A stretch of 64,000 bases of DNA, taken from the NCBI GenBank assembly GCA_025455005.1, contig JALONH010000005.1:1-64000 (forward strand). Reading direction: 5' to 3'. Under the pieces are notes generated by a model that saw nothing but the letters and a program-made list of their open reading frames with translations, was not told the DNA's origin and ran no database searches. The translations under genes and the position numbers were made by a program. Origin of the DNA: Cytophagaceae bacterium. GTDB lineage: Bacteria; Bacteroidota; Bacteroidia; Cytophagales; Cytophagaceae. This document shows, one piece after another, positions 7,485-15,384 of this stretch; the first letter of the stretch is position 1, and the number at the start of each line of letters is the position of its first letter.

Positions 7485-7576
7485 CGCCCGATTCGGTGTT
7501 TAGCCGCTCACTCAGGTGTATAGCAAGGAGTATAGTCTTCTGCGGCGTCACCAACACGTAATCTTCCTAGAAAGTT
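7485..7576 (+). repeat. attC-like palindrome E6 (class B)
   Basis: The left arm CGGTGTTTAGCCGC (7494-7507) pairs with GCGGCGTCACCAACACG (7542-7558). It is nearly identical over about 90 bases to E8 at 10629-10723, and its arms resemble E7 at 8639-8720. It begins 11 bp after the TIR stop and ends in AAAGTT, before the next gene. Confidence 0.6.
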
Positions 7577-7611
7577 ATTAAATAGTCATAACGATAATTG
7601 TAAATTCTTAA

Positions 7612-8160
7612 ATGCAAGATTTGATTCATACGAACCTGAAAGATTATTTTTTCGAAATGAAACAATTATTTCACGAGCAAAGTGGTTTAAATTCTTTGAC
7701 AGAAATATTAGGTACTTGTGAGTTTAGTGAAACTAGACCTTATTTAACTAGACGCAAATTGACGCCTCATGATAAAAGATTTACCTCCATTGAGCTTGTT
7801 TATGAAACTCCCAAAGAAGTCAGAAAAATTTGTTGGTATTTGGATGTTACTATTTCTGAGTTAATTGATTACTTTGGGGAACCCAGATTTCACTATTCAC
7901 CGCATGGTAGCGCAACGCTAATTGGCTTCTTTGATTCCGAAAATCAATTTACAGGATTTGAAACCATGTATTCAGGAAGTGTAAGAGAAAAAAAAGGCAA
8001 ATATGAATGTTATAGTGAAGATGGAAAATTTGAGATAAAAGAAAATTTGAAGGTTTCTTATATATCTTATGATATTGAAACAATGAAAAATAAAAGGGAA
8101 ATTCCTACAACAAAGGTTGATAATAAAATTCCGAATTGGTTGAAAAAACTGTGGGCATAA
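7612..8160 (+). CDS. protein of unknown function
   Basis: I do not recognise this 182-residue protein. It has no signal peptide and no membrane segment, and looks like a mixed alpha/beta cytoplasmic protein. Features to search with are YFGEPRFHYSPHGSATLIGF around residues 85-110 and a basic, Trp-containing C-terminus (NWLKKLWA). It is the first of two genes between palindromes E6 and E7; the second encodes a small membrane protein. A soluble-plus-membrane pair within one cassette-like unit could be an effector with a membrane partner, but nothing in the sequence proves it. Confidence 0.6.
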   Translation: MQDLIHTNLKDYFFEMKQLFHEQSGLNSLTEILGTCEFSETRPYLTRRKLTPHDKRFTSIELVYETPKEVRKICWYLDVTISELIDYFGEPRFHYSPHGSATLIGFFDSENQFTGFETMYSGSVREKKGKYECYSEDGKFEIKENLKVSYISYDIETMKNKREIPTTKVDNKIPNWLKKLWA

Positions 8161-8198
8161 ATCGTCGATTTCATCTGACTTTTAATTTTAATAATCTC

Positions 8199-8603
8199 AT
8201 GAATATTTTCTTCAAATTATTATCTAACGATAAAGTACAGCGTATTTTATATTCTATCGCTTTATTATTTTGGTTGATACTTTGGATTAACGATTGGGAA
8301 AGAAATGATTCAATAAGTTCTATGGGTATTAAATATTTTTGGTTGGGTCTTTTTCCAACATTGTTACTAGTTCTTCAAGTATTATTTAATAATCAATACG
8401 CATGGCTTAGTATTCTTTCCTTATTCCTTCTTTATACTATTTTGACTGTGTATAATCTCTTTTTAATGATTATGGTTGATTCAGAGCGCATGTATGTTAA
8501 AGGAGTATATATTAACTTTGAACAGATATTAAGTTTGGTGTTTATAGTCATTATTTTAACTTTGATAAATCTAGTGCTGTTTAAAATGAAACCTAATAAT
8601 TAA
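8199..8603 (+). CDS. small integral membrane protein of unknown function
   Basis: A 134-residue protein with about four hydrophobic segments: residues 16-31, 44-62, 66-87 and 107-128. I chose the ATG at 8199, 38 bp after the upstream stop. An in-frame ATG at 8136 would overlap the previous gene by 25 bp and add 21 residues before the first membrane helix. I do not recognise a family. Conserved-looking features are the WINDWERND loop after the first helix and a Lys-rich C-terminus. It shares a unit with the unknown soluble protein before it and may anchor it or act on the membrane (inference). Confidence 0.55.
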   Translation: MNIFFKLLSNDKVQRILYSIALLFWLILWINDWERNDSISSMGIKYFWLGLFPTLLLVLQVLFNNQYAWLSILSLFLLYTILTVYNLFLMIMVDSERMYVKGVYINFEQILSLVFIVIILTLINLVLFKMKPNN

Positions 8604-8638
8604 CCACCAACCTTAATCCTTGCTAAAAAAGTTACCTT

Positions 8639-8720
8639 GCCCGAGTTGGTGTTTTGCCACGCAGGCTTGTGTCGTGAATGAGATGTAAATAATTGTGGCG
8701 TCACCAATCAATATCTTTAT
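8639..8720 (+). repeat. attC-like palindrome E7 (class B)
   Basis: GTTGGTGTTTTGCCAC (8645-8660) pairs with GTGGCGTCACCAATC (8695-8709). The arms match those of E6 and E8, but the loop is different. Confidence 0.55.
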
Positions 8721-8743
8721 ATCTTAATTATGTAACATTGAGT

Positions 8744-8815
8744 TGTTGGTGATGCGGTAATGTTGTGTCAATTATAACGAGAGTGGAGAGCACCGCTAAC
8801 GCCAAAAACGCTATG
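8744..8815 (+). repeat. second palindrome after E7
   Basis: GGTGATGCGGT (8748-8758) pairs imperfectly with ACCGCTAACGCC (8792-8803). AACGCCAAAAACGCTATGGG follows, comparable with GCAAAACGTTACATG at the end of E1. It may be a third type of unit boundary; the evidence is weaker than for E6-E8. Confidence 0.3.
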
Positions 8816-8859
8816 GGTCGTATTGTTGCTAAATAATCGGAATTAAAGGTCAAAATAAG

Positions 8860-8867
8860 TACCTTTG
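8860..8867 (+). promoter_or_regulatory. -7 promoter element directly before the DUF488 gene
   Basis: TACCTTTG matches TAnnTTTG exactly and ends only 4 bases before the ATG at 8872. Transcription would start at or very near the A of ATG, giving a leaderless or nearly leaderless mRNA. A -33 TTTG is not evident. Confidence 0.5.
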
Positions 8868-8871
8868 CACT

Positions 8872-9756
8872 ATGTTTTATAGACGAAAAATTATACTTGC
8901 TTTAATGCAACTTTTTGAAGGTAATCTGGAAAAAATCCGTTTACAAAAATTGTTATTTCTATTTGCTCAAAAGCAGGAAAATAAAGCGTATGATTTTGTT
9001 CCATACCGATTTGGTTGTTACTCCTATTCTGCCAATGCAGATTTAACAGCTATGGCAAATAAAGGTATTTTATCTGAAACCAACAGCCATTTTAAAAGTT
9101 TAGACAAAACAGATTATTTAAAGTCGCTCAAAGAAACCGACCGTAAACAATTATTGGAAATTAAAAAATTGTACGGTAGCATGAGTGCTAACAAGTTGAT
9201 GGAACATACTTACGTCAATTTTCCTTATTGGGCAACCAAAAGCGAAAAAGCGGAAAGCATTTTAACAAAACATGAACTTGAAAAAGTAAAGAATAGTATC
9301 CCTGTCAATAACAAAACCATATTATTTACGATTGGGTACGAAGGTATATCGCTTGAAGAATATTTAAACCGTCTGTTAAAAAATGACGTGAAAATTTTAG
9401 TGGATGTTCGTAACAATCCGTTGAGTATGAAATACGGCTTTAGTAAAAGCCAATTGAAACGCTATTGTGAGAGTTTGGGAATACAATACATACACTTTCC
9501 CGAAGTAGGAATACAATCCGAACAAAGACAGGAATTAAATACACAAACGGATTACGATAAATTGTTTGCCGTTTACCGAAAAAATAACTTGACAAAGACG
9601 GTTTCTACGCAAAACGCCATACTAAACTTATTAATACAACATAAACGCATTGCATTAACTTGTTTTGAAGCCAACATTTGCCAATGCCACCGTAAACACT
9701 TAGCGGAAGCCATTGAAACGCTTCCAGGCTTTGAATACGAAGTAAAACATATCTGA
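8872..9756 (+). CDS. SocA/Panacea-like-DUF488 fusion protein
   Basis: A 294-residue protein. The N-terminal half (1-130) has the RLQKLLFL...F-PYRFGCYSYSAN pattern of the SocA/DUF4065 (Panacea) type, found in antitoxins and toxin-neutralising fusions. The C-terminal half (148-294) is DUF488: FTIGYEGISLEEYLNRL, VDVRNNP, and near the end CFEANICQCHR with the family's cysteine and CHR triad. DUF488 proteins are of unknown activity but are common in defence islands. The next gene starts 49 bp downstream on the same strand, and I recall this DUF488-plus-partner pair in other Bacteroidota. A defence or stress role is inferred from context. Confidence 0.65.
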   Translation: MFYRRKIILALMQLFEGNLEKIRLQKLLFLFAQKQENKAYDFVPYRFGCYSYSANADLTAMANKGILSETNSHFKSLDKTDYLKSLKETDRKQLLEIKKLYGSMSANKLMEHTYVNFPYWATKSEKAESILTKHELEKVKNSIPVNNKTILFTIGYEGISLEEYLNRLLKNDVKILVDVRNNPLSMKYGFSKSQLKRYCESLGIQYIHFPEVGIQSEQRQELNTQTDYDKLFAVYRKNNLTKTVSTQNAILNLLIQHKRIALTCFEANICQCHRKHLAEAIETLPGFEYEVKHI

Positions 9757-9805
9757 AACTGCGAAGCAATCATCGAGACCATAAAAATAAAAGACTTCGA
9801 GATAA

Positions 9806-10618
9806 ATGGCATTAACAAAAGTTCTGATAACTGTAAAAACCTACCCTGCTATTTCAAGTAAGTATGATGAATTGGTTTGTACTGCAGGATTTCGTGAAGA
9901 TGGCACTTGGATACGTCTTTACCCTGTTCCGTTCCGAAAAAAATCATATAACGAACAATACAAAAAATATGATTGGATTGAAGTTGATTTGGTAAAAAAC
10001 ACAAGCGATTTCCGTCCTGAAAGTTATCGACCTAAAAGTATTGACACAGAGATAAATGTAGTTGGACATATCGACACCAAAAGCAATTGGGAAGAACGCA
10101 AGAAAATCTGCTTAGGGAAAATTTATTATAACCTAACAGAATTGATAGCAGAGGCCAAGGACAAAAATATTTGCACATCATTGGCAGTATTTAAACCAAC
10201 AGAAATTTTGGATTTCTACGCAGAACCAGTTGAAAGAGAATGGGACAAAGACAAATTAGCTAAGTTGAACCAACTCAATTTATTTGAAACTAATCAAGAA
10301 GGTAAATTTGATGTTGTTCAGAAACTACCATACAAATTCAAGTTTAAAATAATCGACAATCAAGGAAAACAGAGTAATATGATGATTGAAGATTGGGAAA
10401 CAGGTCAGCTTTATTGGAATTGTCATGCTCGACACGAAGGAGACGAACAAAAAGCAATTGCAGATGTGAGAAAAAAATATTTTGACGACTTTGCTAAAAC
10501 AAAAGACTTGCATTTTTTTTTAGGGACAACCCAAGCACATCATCACGTTTCATTAAATCCGTTTATGATTATTGGAACATTTCAACCAAAAATTGACCTA
10601 CAAGGAAAGTTGTTTTAG
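9806..10618 (+). CDS. conserved partner of the DUF488 protein
   Basis: A 270-residue soluble protein of no named function. It starts with KVLITVKTYPAISSKYDELVC, then TAGFREDGTWIRLYPVPFR, a pattern I remember next to DUF488 genes. Near the C-terminus, FFLGTTQAHHHVSLNPFMIIG has a three-histidine cluster that could bind metal or nucleotide. The GTW-IRLYP strand-turn and overall beta content would suit an OB/PUA-like nucleic-acid fold, but that is a guess. It shares the unit with the DUF488 gene, and palindrome E8 begins 11 bp after its stop. Confidence 0.6.
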   Translation: MALTKVLITVKTYPAISSKYDELVCTAGFREDGTWIRLYPVPFRKKSYNEQYKKYDWIEVDLVKNTSDFRPESYRPKSIDTEINVVGHIDTKSNWEERKKICLGKIYYNLTELIAEAKDKNICTSLAVFKPTEILDFYAEPVEREWDKDKLAKLNQLNLFETNQEGKFDVVQKLPYKFKFKIIDNQGKQSNMMIEDWETGQLYWNCHARHEGDEQKAIADVRKKYFDDFAKTKDLHFFLGTTQAHHHVSLNPFMIIGTFQPKIDLQGKLF

Positions 10619-10628
10619 CCCAATCCGC

Positions 10629-10723
10629 CCCCGTCCGAGTTGGTGTTTAGCCGCTCACTCAGGTGTATAGTAAGAAGTATAGTCTTTTGCGGCGTCACCA
10701 ACACGTACTCTTCCTAGAAAGTT
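10629..10723 (+). repeat. attC-like palindrome E8 (class B)
   Basis: GAGTTGGTGTTTAGCCGC (10637-10654) pairs with GCGGCGTCACCAACACG (10689-10705). Almost the whole element, loop included, is the same as E6 at 7485-7576, so the two could recombine and remove the 3.1 kb between them. Confidence 0.6.
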
Positions 10724-10949
10724 GGGATTTACAATCTGCATACACCCTTTTCTAGTACAAGTTACCAACTTGCGCCAAGTACGACACGGGTGAGTGTGAA
10801 GATTGGTAAAATCACCAACGAACTTTTAATCGAATCCTCCCCTTTTTTTAAATAATACCATACAATCCATAAAAACAACCACGAAAACAACATCACGGTC
10901 CTATACATTTGACTATTGAACTTAGTATTCTTAGTTATATGTCACTGTC
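10724..10949. other. right border of the island
   Basis: No gene. Nested pairing: ACACCC (10742-10747) with GGGTG (10788-10792), enclosing CAAGTT-ACC-AACTTG (10758-10772). This copy is related, in inverse orientation, to 5656-5687. TTGGTAAAATCACCAA at 10805-10820 is another small hairpin. Base composition changes to the more GC-rich core genes from about 10,950. Confidence 0.4.
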
Positions 10950-11363
10950 ATGGATCAGAAACTTCCCTTGCCTCCTTTTACGTTAGATACAGCCAAACAG
11001 AAAATTCAAATGGCCGAAGACGCCTGGAACAGCAAGGATCCGGTGCGGGTGTCCATGGCCTACACCCCCGATAGTGAATGGCGTAATCGCTCCTTCTTTA
11101 TTAACGGTCGGGAAGAAATCGTACAATTCCTCACAGAGAAGTGGTCCAAAGAACATCAGTACAAACTTAAAAAAGAACTATGGGCGTATCAGGACAATCG
11201 CATTGCGGTGCGCTTTGAATACGAATACCATAACGACGAGGGGCAATGGTTTCGAGCCTACGGGAATGAAAACTGGGAGTTTGATGCCAACGGTTTTATG
11301 CAAAAACGCTTTGCCAGTATTAACGATGTACCCATTAATGAATCTGAAAGAAAACTTTTATAA
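10950..11363 (+). CDS. NTF2-like protein, DUF1348 family
   Basis: 137 residues, the normal size for a single NTF2/SnoaL-type domain. The DUF1348 pattern is clear: an N-terminal helix ([17 protein letters not shown]), then [27 protein letters not shown] and the Gly-Asn-Glu-Asn-Trp-Glu-Phe stretch near 108-114. These small cone-shaped proteins are often enzymes or ligand binders, but the function of this group is not known. It is 22 bp upstream of cyanase on the same strand, suggesting an operon. These two genes are visibly more GC-rich than the island just left of them. Confidence 0.85.
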   Translation: MDQKLPLPPFTLDTAKQKIQMAEDAWNSKDPVRVSMAYTPDSEWRNRSFFINGREEIVQFLTEKWSKEHQYKLKKELWAYQDNRIAVRFEYEYHNDEGQWFRAYGNENWEFDANGFMQKRFASINDVPINESERKLL

Positions 11364-11385
11364 TCACTAAACAACTACTATACAC

Positions 11386-11829
11386 ATGGAAAGAGAACAA
11401 GTAACTGCCCACATCATCGAGACGCTTAAAGCGAAAAACATTACCTACCAACAAGTGTCGGAAGCGGTGGGCCGAAGTCTGGTATGGACTACCCTTGCCT
11501 TACATGGTCAGGCTACGATGGATAAATCAGAAGCGGAAAAGGCTGGAGCACTTCTATCGCTGACGCCGGAACAAATCCAATCGCTTCAGGATATGCCTGC
11601 CAGAGGTTCGCTGGATATCATACCTCCGACGGATCCAACGATCTATCGATTTTATGAATTGGTATTGGTATATGGTACTACCTTGAAGGCCTTGATCAAT
11701 GAAAAGTTCGGAGATGGCATAATGAGTGCCATTGATTTTACAATGGATATGGAAAAGGTGCCGAATCCTAACGGTGATCGAGTGAAGATTACGATGGAAG
11801 GGAAATTCCTGCCGTATAAAAAATGGTAA
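11386..11829 (+). CDS. cynS: cyanate hydratase (cyanase)
   Basis: 147 residues, the usual cyanase length. It converts cyanate with bicarbonate to ammonia and carbon dioxide, in the cytoplasm as a decamer. The N-terminal helical domain (1-75) carries GRSLVWTTLALHGQ. The C-terminal catalytic domain holds the conserved triad R88, E91 (YRFYELVLVYG) and S114 (GIMSAIDF). The terminator at 11848-11878 closes the gene. An AraC-type regulator follows on the same strand and may control it (inference). Cyanase is patchy in Bacteroidota, and its place beside an accessory island suggests transfer, though its own composition is that of neither neighbour. Confidence 0.95.
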   Translation: MEREQVTAHIIETLKAKNITYQQVSEAVGRSLVWTTLALHGQATMDKSEAEKAGALLSLTPEQIQSLQDMPARGSLDIIPPTDPTIYRFYELVLVYGTTLKALINEKFGDGIMSAIDFTMDMEKVPNPNGDRVKITMEGKFLPYKKW

Positions 11830-11847
11830 TACCTATTTTGATTACTG

Positions 11848-11878
11848 CCCTTGGAGGTTTTGCTTAAGTCTCCAAGGG
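11848..11878 (+). terminator. terminator after cynS
   Basis: CCCTTGGAG (11848-11856) and CTCCAAGGG (11870-11878) form a perfect 9-bp stem with a 13-base loop, followed by TTTCGCTT. The T-run is short, so efficiency is uncertain. Confidence 0.55.
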
Positions 11879-11949
11879 TTTCGCTTGCACTCCTTTTATT
11901 TGCTTCGTATATTGAAGTGATACCATCTTGACCCTGGTATATTGCAGGA

Positions 11950-12819
11950 ATGAAGCGTGCCTTCCCCGTTTATGATATTTGTAAGTTTTCTCTTACGCAA
12001 GAGGAGGATATCATTATCAAACGTTTTGCACCTTACCTCAAAACCTTGACCAAGGTGCACTTTCCTCATCGCCATGATTTTTATCACCTCGTCTTTTTTA
12101 CACACGGTGGCGGAGGACACTCCATCGATTTTGAACAATTCAAGATTCAACCTTTTCATGTATATTTTATGGTACCCGGACAGGTACACGACTGGAGTTT
12201 TGAAGGAGAAATGGATGGGTATGTCATTAACTTTTCTACGGTTTTTTTTCAATCCTTTTTATTAAATACCCATTACCTTGATCAGTTTTCTTTTTTCCGA
12301 GGGAACGTTAGTACTTGTACGCTCAATATCCCGGAAGCACAACAACAGCGGGCAATAGAGATACTGGAAAAAGCGGTTCAAGAAGAAGAGCAAGCGGGTA
12401 AATTCCGTCAAGATATATTAAGAGTTTTGTTGTTGGAATTTTTTCTGCTGATGTCGAAAGTAAATGGAGATATGGAGACCTCTGCGGTTCAAGAGAACCA
12501 TTCGTATACTCTTGTGCGTAATTTTGAACGACTAATAGAAGAGCATTATTTGCATCAACGTTTGCCAAAATATTATGCCGAACAGTTGTGTATTTCTCCC
12601 AGTCATCTTAATGCTATTTGTCAAGATATCTTAGGAACATCTGCGGGCGAGTTAATCCGTAACCGAATTGTATTGGAAGCCAAACGGATGTTAGTGAACT
12701 TGGATCTGACCGTTGGTGAAATTGCCTACGGCTTAAACTTTACAGACAATTCTTATTTCGGTAAATTCTTTAAAAATCAAACCGGCATGACACCGGAGGT
12801 GTTTAGGAAGAAGTTCTAA
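11950..12819 (+). CDS. AraC-family transcriptional regulator
   Basis: 289 residues. The N-terminal half is a cupin-like sensor domain: LTKVHFPHRHDFYHLVFFTHGGG at about 37-60 is the classic HxH...F pattern, and YFMVPGQVHDW follows. The C-terminal 100 residues are the twin helix-turn-helix: YYAEQLCISPSHLNAICQ and VGEIAYGLNFTDNSYFGKFF with KNQTGMTPEVFRKKF at the end. It binds DNA and probably an unknown small effector. It lies 120 bp after cynS on the same strand, with the cynS terminator between, so it should have its own promoter. Control of the cyanase genes is plausible but not shown. Confidence 0.9.
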   Translation: MKRAFPVYDICKFSLTQEEDIIIKRFAPYLKTLTKVHFPHRHDFYHLVFFTHGGGGHSIDFEQFKIQPFHVYFMVPGQVHDWSFEGEMDGYVINFSTVFFQSFLLNTHYLDQFSFFRGNVSTCTLNIPEAQQQRAIEILEKAVQEEEQAGKFRQDILRVLLLEFFLLMSKVNGDMETSAVQENHSYTLVRNFERLIEEHYLHQRLPKYYAEQLCISPSHLNAICQDILGTSAGELIRNRIVLEAKRMLVNLDLTVGEIAYGLNFTDNSYFGKFFKNQTGMTPEVFRKKF

Positions 12820-12923
12820 AAGTAAAACACCCTATATGCTAATCTTCTTCGTTTAGAATATATAACTCGTTACGTCCATCGACGTTAACTAAACGACATT
12901 ACCATTCAACTATAATTTCTATT

Positions 12924-15380
12924 TTACTCTTCAGAAAAATAGATACGTTTCACTCGGTCTCCTATGCCGGTTAAGACTTCGTATCCTATGGTCCCAATTT
13001 TAGCCGCCACTTCCGGTATGGTAATTTGATCCCCAAATAATTGTACTTCATCTCCCACCGCGCAGTTGGGCACATCCGTCACATCAATCATCGTCATATC
13101 CATACATACATTACCAATCACCGGACATCGTTGCCCTCGTATCCCTACCTCTCCTACCCCGTTGCTTAACCGACGATCATAACCATCGGCATATCCCACT
13201 TCAATAGTGGCAACCCGTGTGGTACGTTGTGCTACCCATCGTCTACTATACCCTACACTAACTCCTGCTTCTATTGTTCGCAATTGGGATATATGTGTCT
13301 TAAACGTACTAATCGCTTTTAATTCGTTTTGATAGATTCCTGAACTCTCCACCCCATACAAACCGATACCCAATCGGACCATATCCAAATGTGTTTCGGG
13401 TAATCGTAGTATAGCGGCTGAGTTGGCCGCATGCCGTAGTATCGGATACCCAACAACTGCTTCAATCTTTTCTGTAATACTTAAAAATAAGTCCAATTGT
13501 GCCTGAGTAAAAGCGTCATGTTCGACTTCGTCTGAACCGGCTAAGTGTGTAAAACAACTGGCTACTCGTAAGGTTGGAGCCGCTTTCAGTCGTTCTACCA
13601 CCGCGTCCACATCTTGGTGCTCCATACCCAAACGCCGCATTCCGGTGTCCCACTTTAAGTGTATGGGAAGAGTGATGGCTTGACTACGGGACATTTCCAA
13701 CCAGATGTCTAACATATCTAATCGATAAATCTCCGGCTCTAATTTATACTCTACTAACCGATCAAAGGTCTCTACTGCAGCATTCATGACCATGATAGGA
13801 AGTGTTACGCCTTGCTCTCTCAACTGCACTCCTTCATCTGTATACGCCACTGCTAAATAATGTACACCTAATTGTTGCAACCATAAGGCTACCTCATGCG
13901 CGCCGCTTCCATACGCTAAGGCTTTCACCATTCCCATTGTCTTAACACCGGGTTTCAATCTGGATCGGTACACATTCAAATTATGCGCCAAAGCGTTTAA
14001 GTTTACTTCCAAGCGGGTCTCGTGCTGTTGCCACTCCAGCACTTGAACAATGCGTTCAAAAGAAAAAGAACGTGCTCCTTTGATTAAAATAATTTCTTTC
14101 GAAAAACTGCGAATCCATTCGCTAGTTAAAAAGTCTTCCACAGTATCAAAAGTATGCACTTCCAATGTTGTGTGTGGCACTAACCACTTGCCTTCTTTTC
14201 CAATACAAAATACCCGCTGTACCTCAGCAGCCTGAAGCATGCCGGCTATCTCTTGATATAATTGCTCCGGTGGTATGCCACTTTCTAAAACGTCTGAGAG
14301 TATGACCGTTTTTTGGTGGCGTTGCCGTACGTGCAACATAAAATCTAAGGCCATGCGAATGCCGGCTAAATCGTTGTTGTACGTATCGTCAATTATATAA
14401 CAATCGTTCTTAGCTTGTTTTAACTCCAGCCGCATTTGTAAGGGCTGTAAAGCATCGATTCGTTTTTGAATATCCACAACCGGATAACCGAAGTAAACTA
14501 AAACCGCAACTACATGTGCTGCATTTTCTATAGAAGCTTTATCGGTAAAGGGTAACTGAAGTACTCCTTCCCAATGGGGTGTTACAACATTCCATTTTAA
14601 AAATCCTCCGGTAGTAGGTAAAGCTTGCCATTGTATATCGGCAGCTTGACCTTGCATGGACCATGTAAACAACGACAGTGCTTGTATGGCCGGATGTTGA
14701 ATTATTTCTGTATGATCACGACATAATATGACCGTCTTGCAATGGGTAAATAATGCCGCTTTTTCTTTTATCTTATGAAACCGATCTTTAAACCCTTCGT
14801 CGTGAGCCGACCCTATTGTAGTAAAAATGCCCAGGGAAGGTTGTATCACTTTTTCTAAGTGGCGCATTTCATCCGGTTGAGAAATACCGGCTTCAAAAAT
14901 ACCTAAGGTATGTCGTTCGTTGATCGACCACACAGAAAGGGGCACGCCTATTTGAGAGTTATAGCTTTTAGGGTTGCGAGCTACACAATAATCACTCTGT
15001 AAAACTTGGTACAACCATTCCTTTATTATGGTTTTAGCATTACTGCCGGTAATACCGATAACAGGTAACGTAAACTGTGCACGATGATGCGCTACCCAGT
15101 GTTGTAAAGCTTGAATGGTAGAAGTCGTTTTAAAGAAACCGGCATCCGGATACTGCTCTATTGAGATATCCGCTTCTATTACAAATGCTCGAATACCTTT
15201 TGCATATGCGATAGAAATATACTCGTGTGCATCGTGATTTTTACCTCTAATGGCAAAAAACAAGGTACCTTCCGGAGCCGTAACTTTACGTGTATCTAAT
15301 GATAAATGTTGGATAACGATAGAAGGTGGCGACGATATAAAAACACCTTCGCAGACCGCTGCCATTTCAGAGAAATACAT
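12924..15380 (-). CDS. murF-alr: bifunctional MurF ligase-alanine racemase
   Basis: An 818-residue fusion typical of Bacteroidota. Residues 1-450 are MurF, which adds D-Ala-D-Ala to UDP-MurNAc-tripeptide in peptidoglycan synthesis; the ATP loop is GITGSNAKT (110-118), with A where most Mur ligases have G. Residues 455-818 are alanine racemase, which supplies D-alanine: the PLP lysine is in MVKALAYGSG, and the tyrosine-bearing GYSRRW and GYADGYDRR motifs are present. Cytoplasmic. The MFS gene ends 4 bp upstream of the start, so the two share an operon. The fusion couples D-Ala supply to its use. Confidence 0.95.
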   Translation of the reverse strand: MYFSEMAAVCEGVFISSPPSIVIQHLSLDTRKVTAPEGTLFFAIRGKNHDAHEYISIAYAKGIRAFVIEADISIEQYPDAGFFKTTSTIQALQHWVAHHRAQFTLPVIGITGSNAKTIIKEWLYQVLQSDYCVARNPKSYNSQIGVPLSVWSINERHTLGIFEAGISQPDEMRHLEKVIQPSLGIFTTIGSAHDEGFKDRFHKIKEKAALFTHCKTVILCRDHTEIIQHPAIQALSLFTWSMQGQAADIQWQALPTTGGFLKWNVVTPHWEGVLQLPFTDKASIENAAHVVAVLVYFGYPVVDIQKRIDALQPLQMRLELKQAKNDCYIIDDTYNNDLAGIRMALDFMLHVRQRHQKTVILSDVLESGIPPEQLYQEIAGMLQAAEVQRVFCIGKEGKWLVPHTTLEVHTFDTVEDFLTSEWIRSFSKEIILIKGARSFSFERIVQVLEWQQHETRLEVNLNALAHNLNVYRSRLKPGVKTMGMVKALAYGSGAHEVALWLQQLGVHYLAVAYTDEGVQLREQGVTLPIMVMNAAVETFDRLVEYKLEPEIYRLDMLDIWLEMSRSQAITLPIHLKWDTGMRRLGMEHQDVDAVVERLKAAPTLRVASCFTHLAGSDEVEHDAFTQAQLDLFLSITEKIEAVVGYPILRHAANSAAILRLPETHLDMVRLGIGLYGVESSGIYQNELKAISTFKTHISQLRTIEAGVSVGYSRRWVAQRTTRVATIEVGYADGYDRRLSNGVGEVGIRGQRCPVIGNVCMDMTMIDVTDVPNCAVGDEVQLFGDQITIPEVAAKIGTIGYEVLTGIGDRVKRIYFSEE

Positions 15381-15384
15381 CCGA

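Noticed and set aside
1-10950. Integron integrase, transposase or phage genes in the island
   Set aside because: None of the reading frames on either strand shows tyrosine or serine recombinase or DDE motifs; if an integrase exists it is outside the window.
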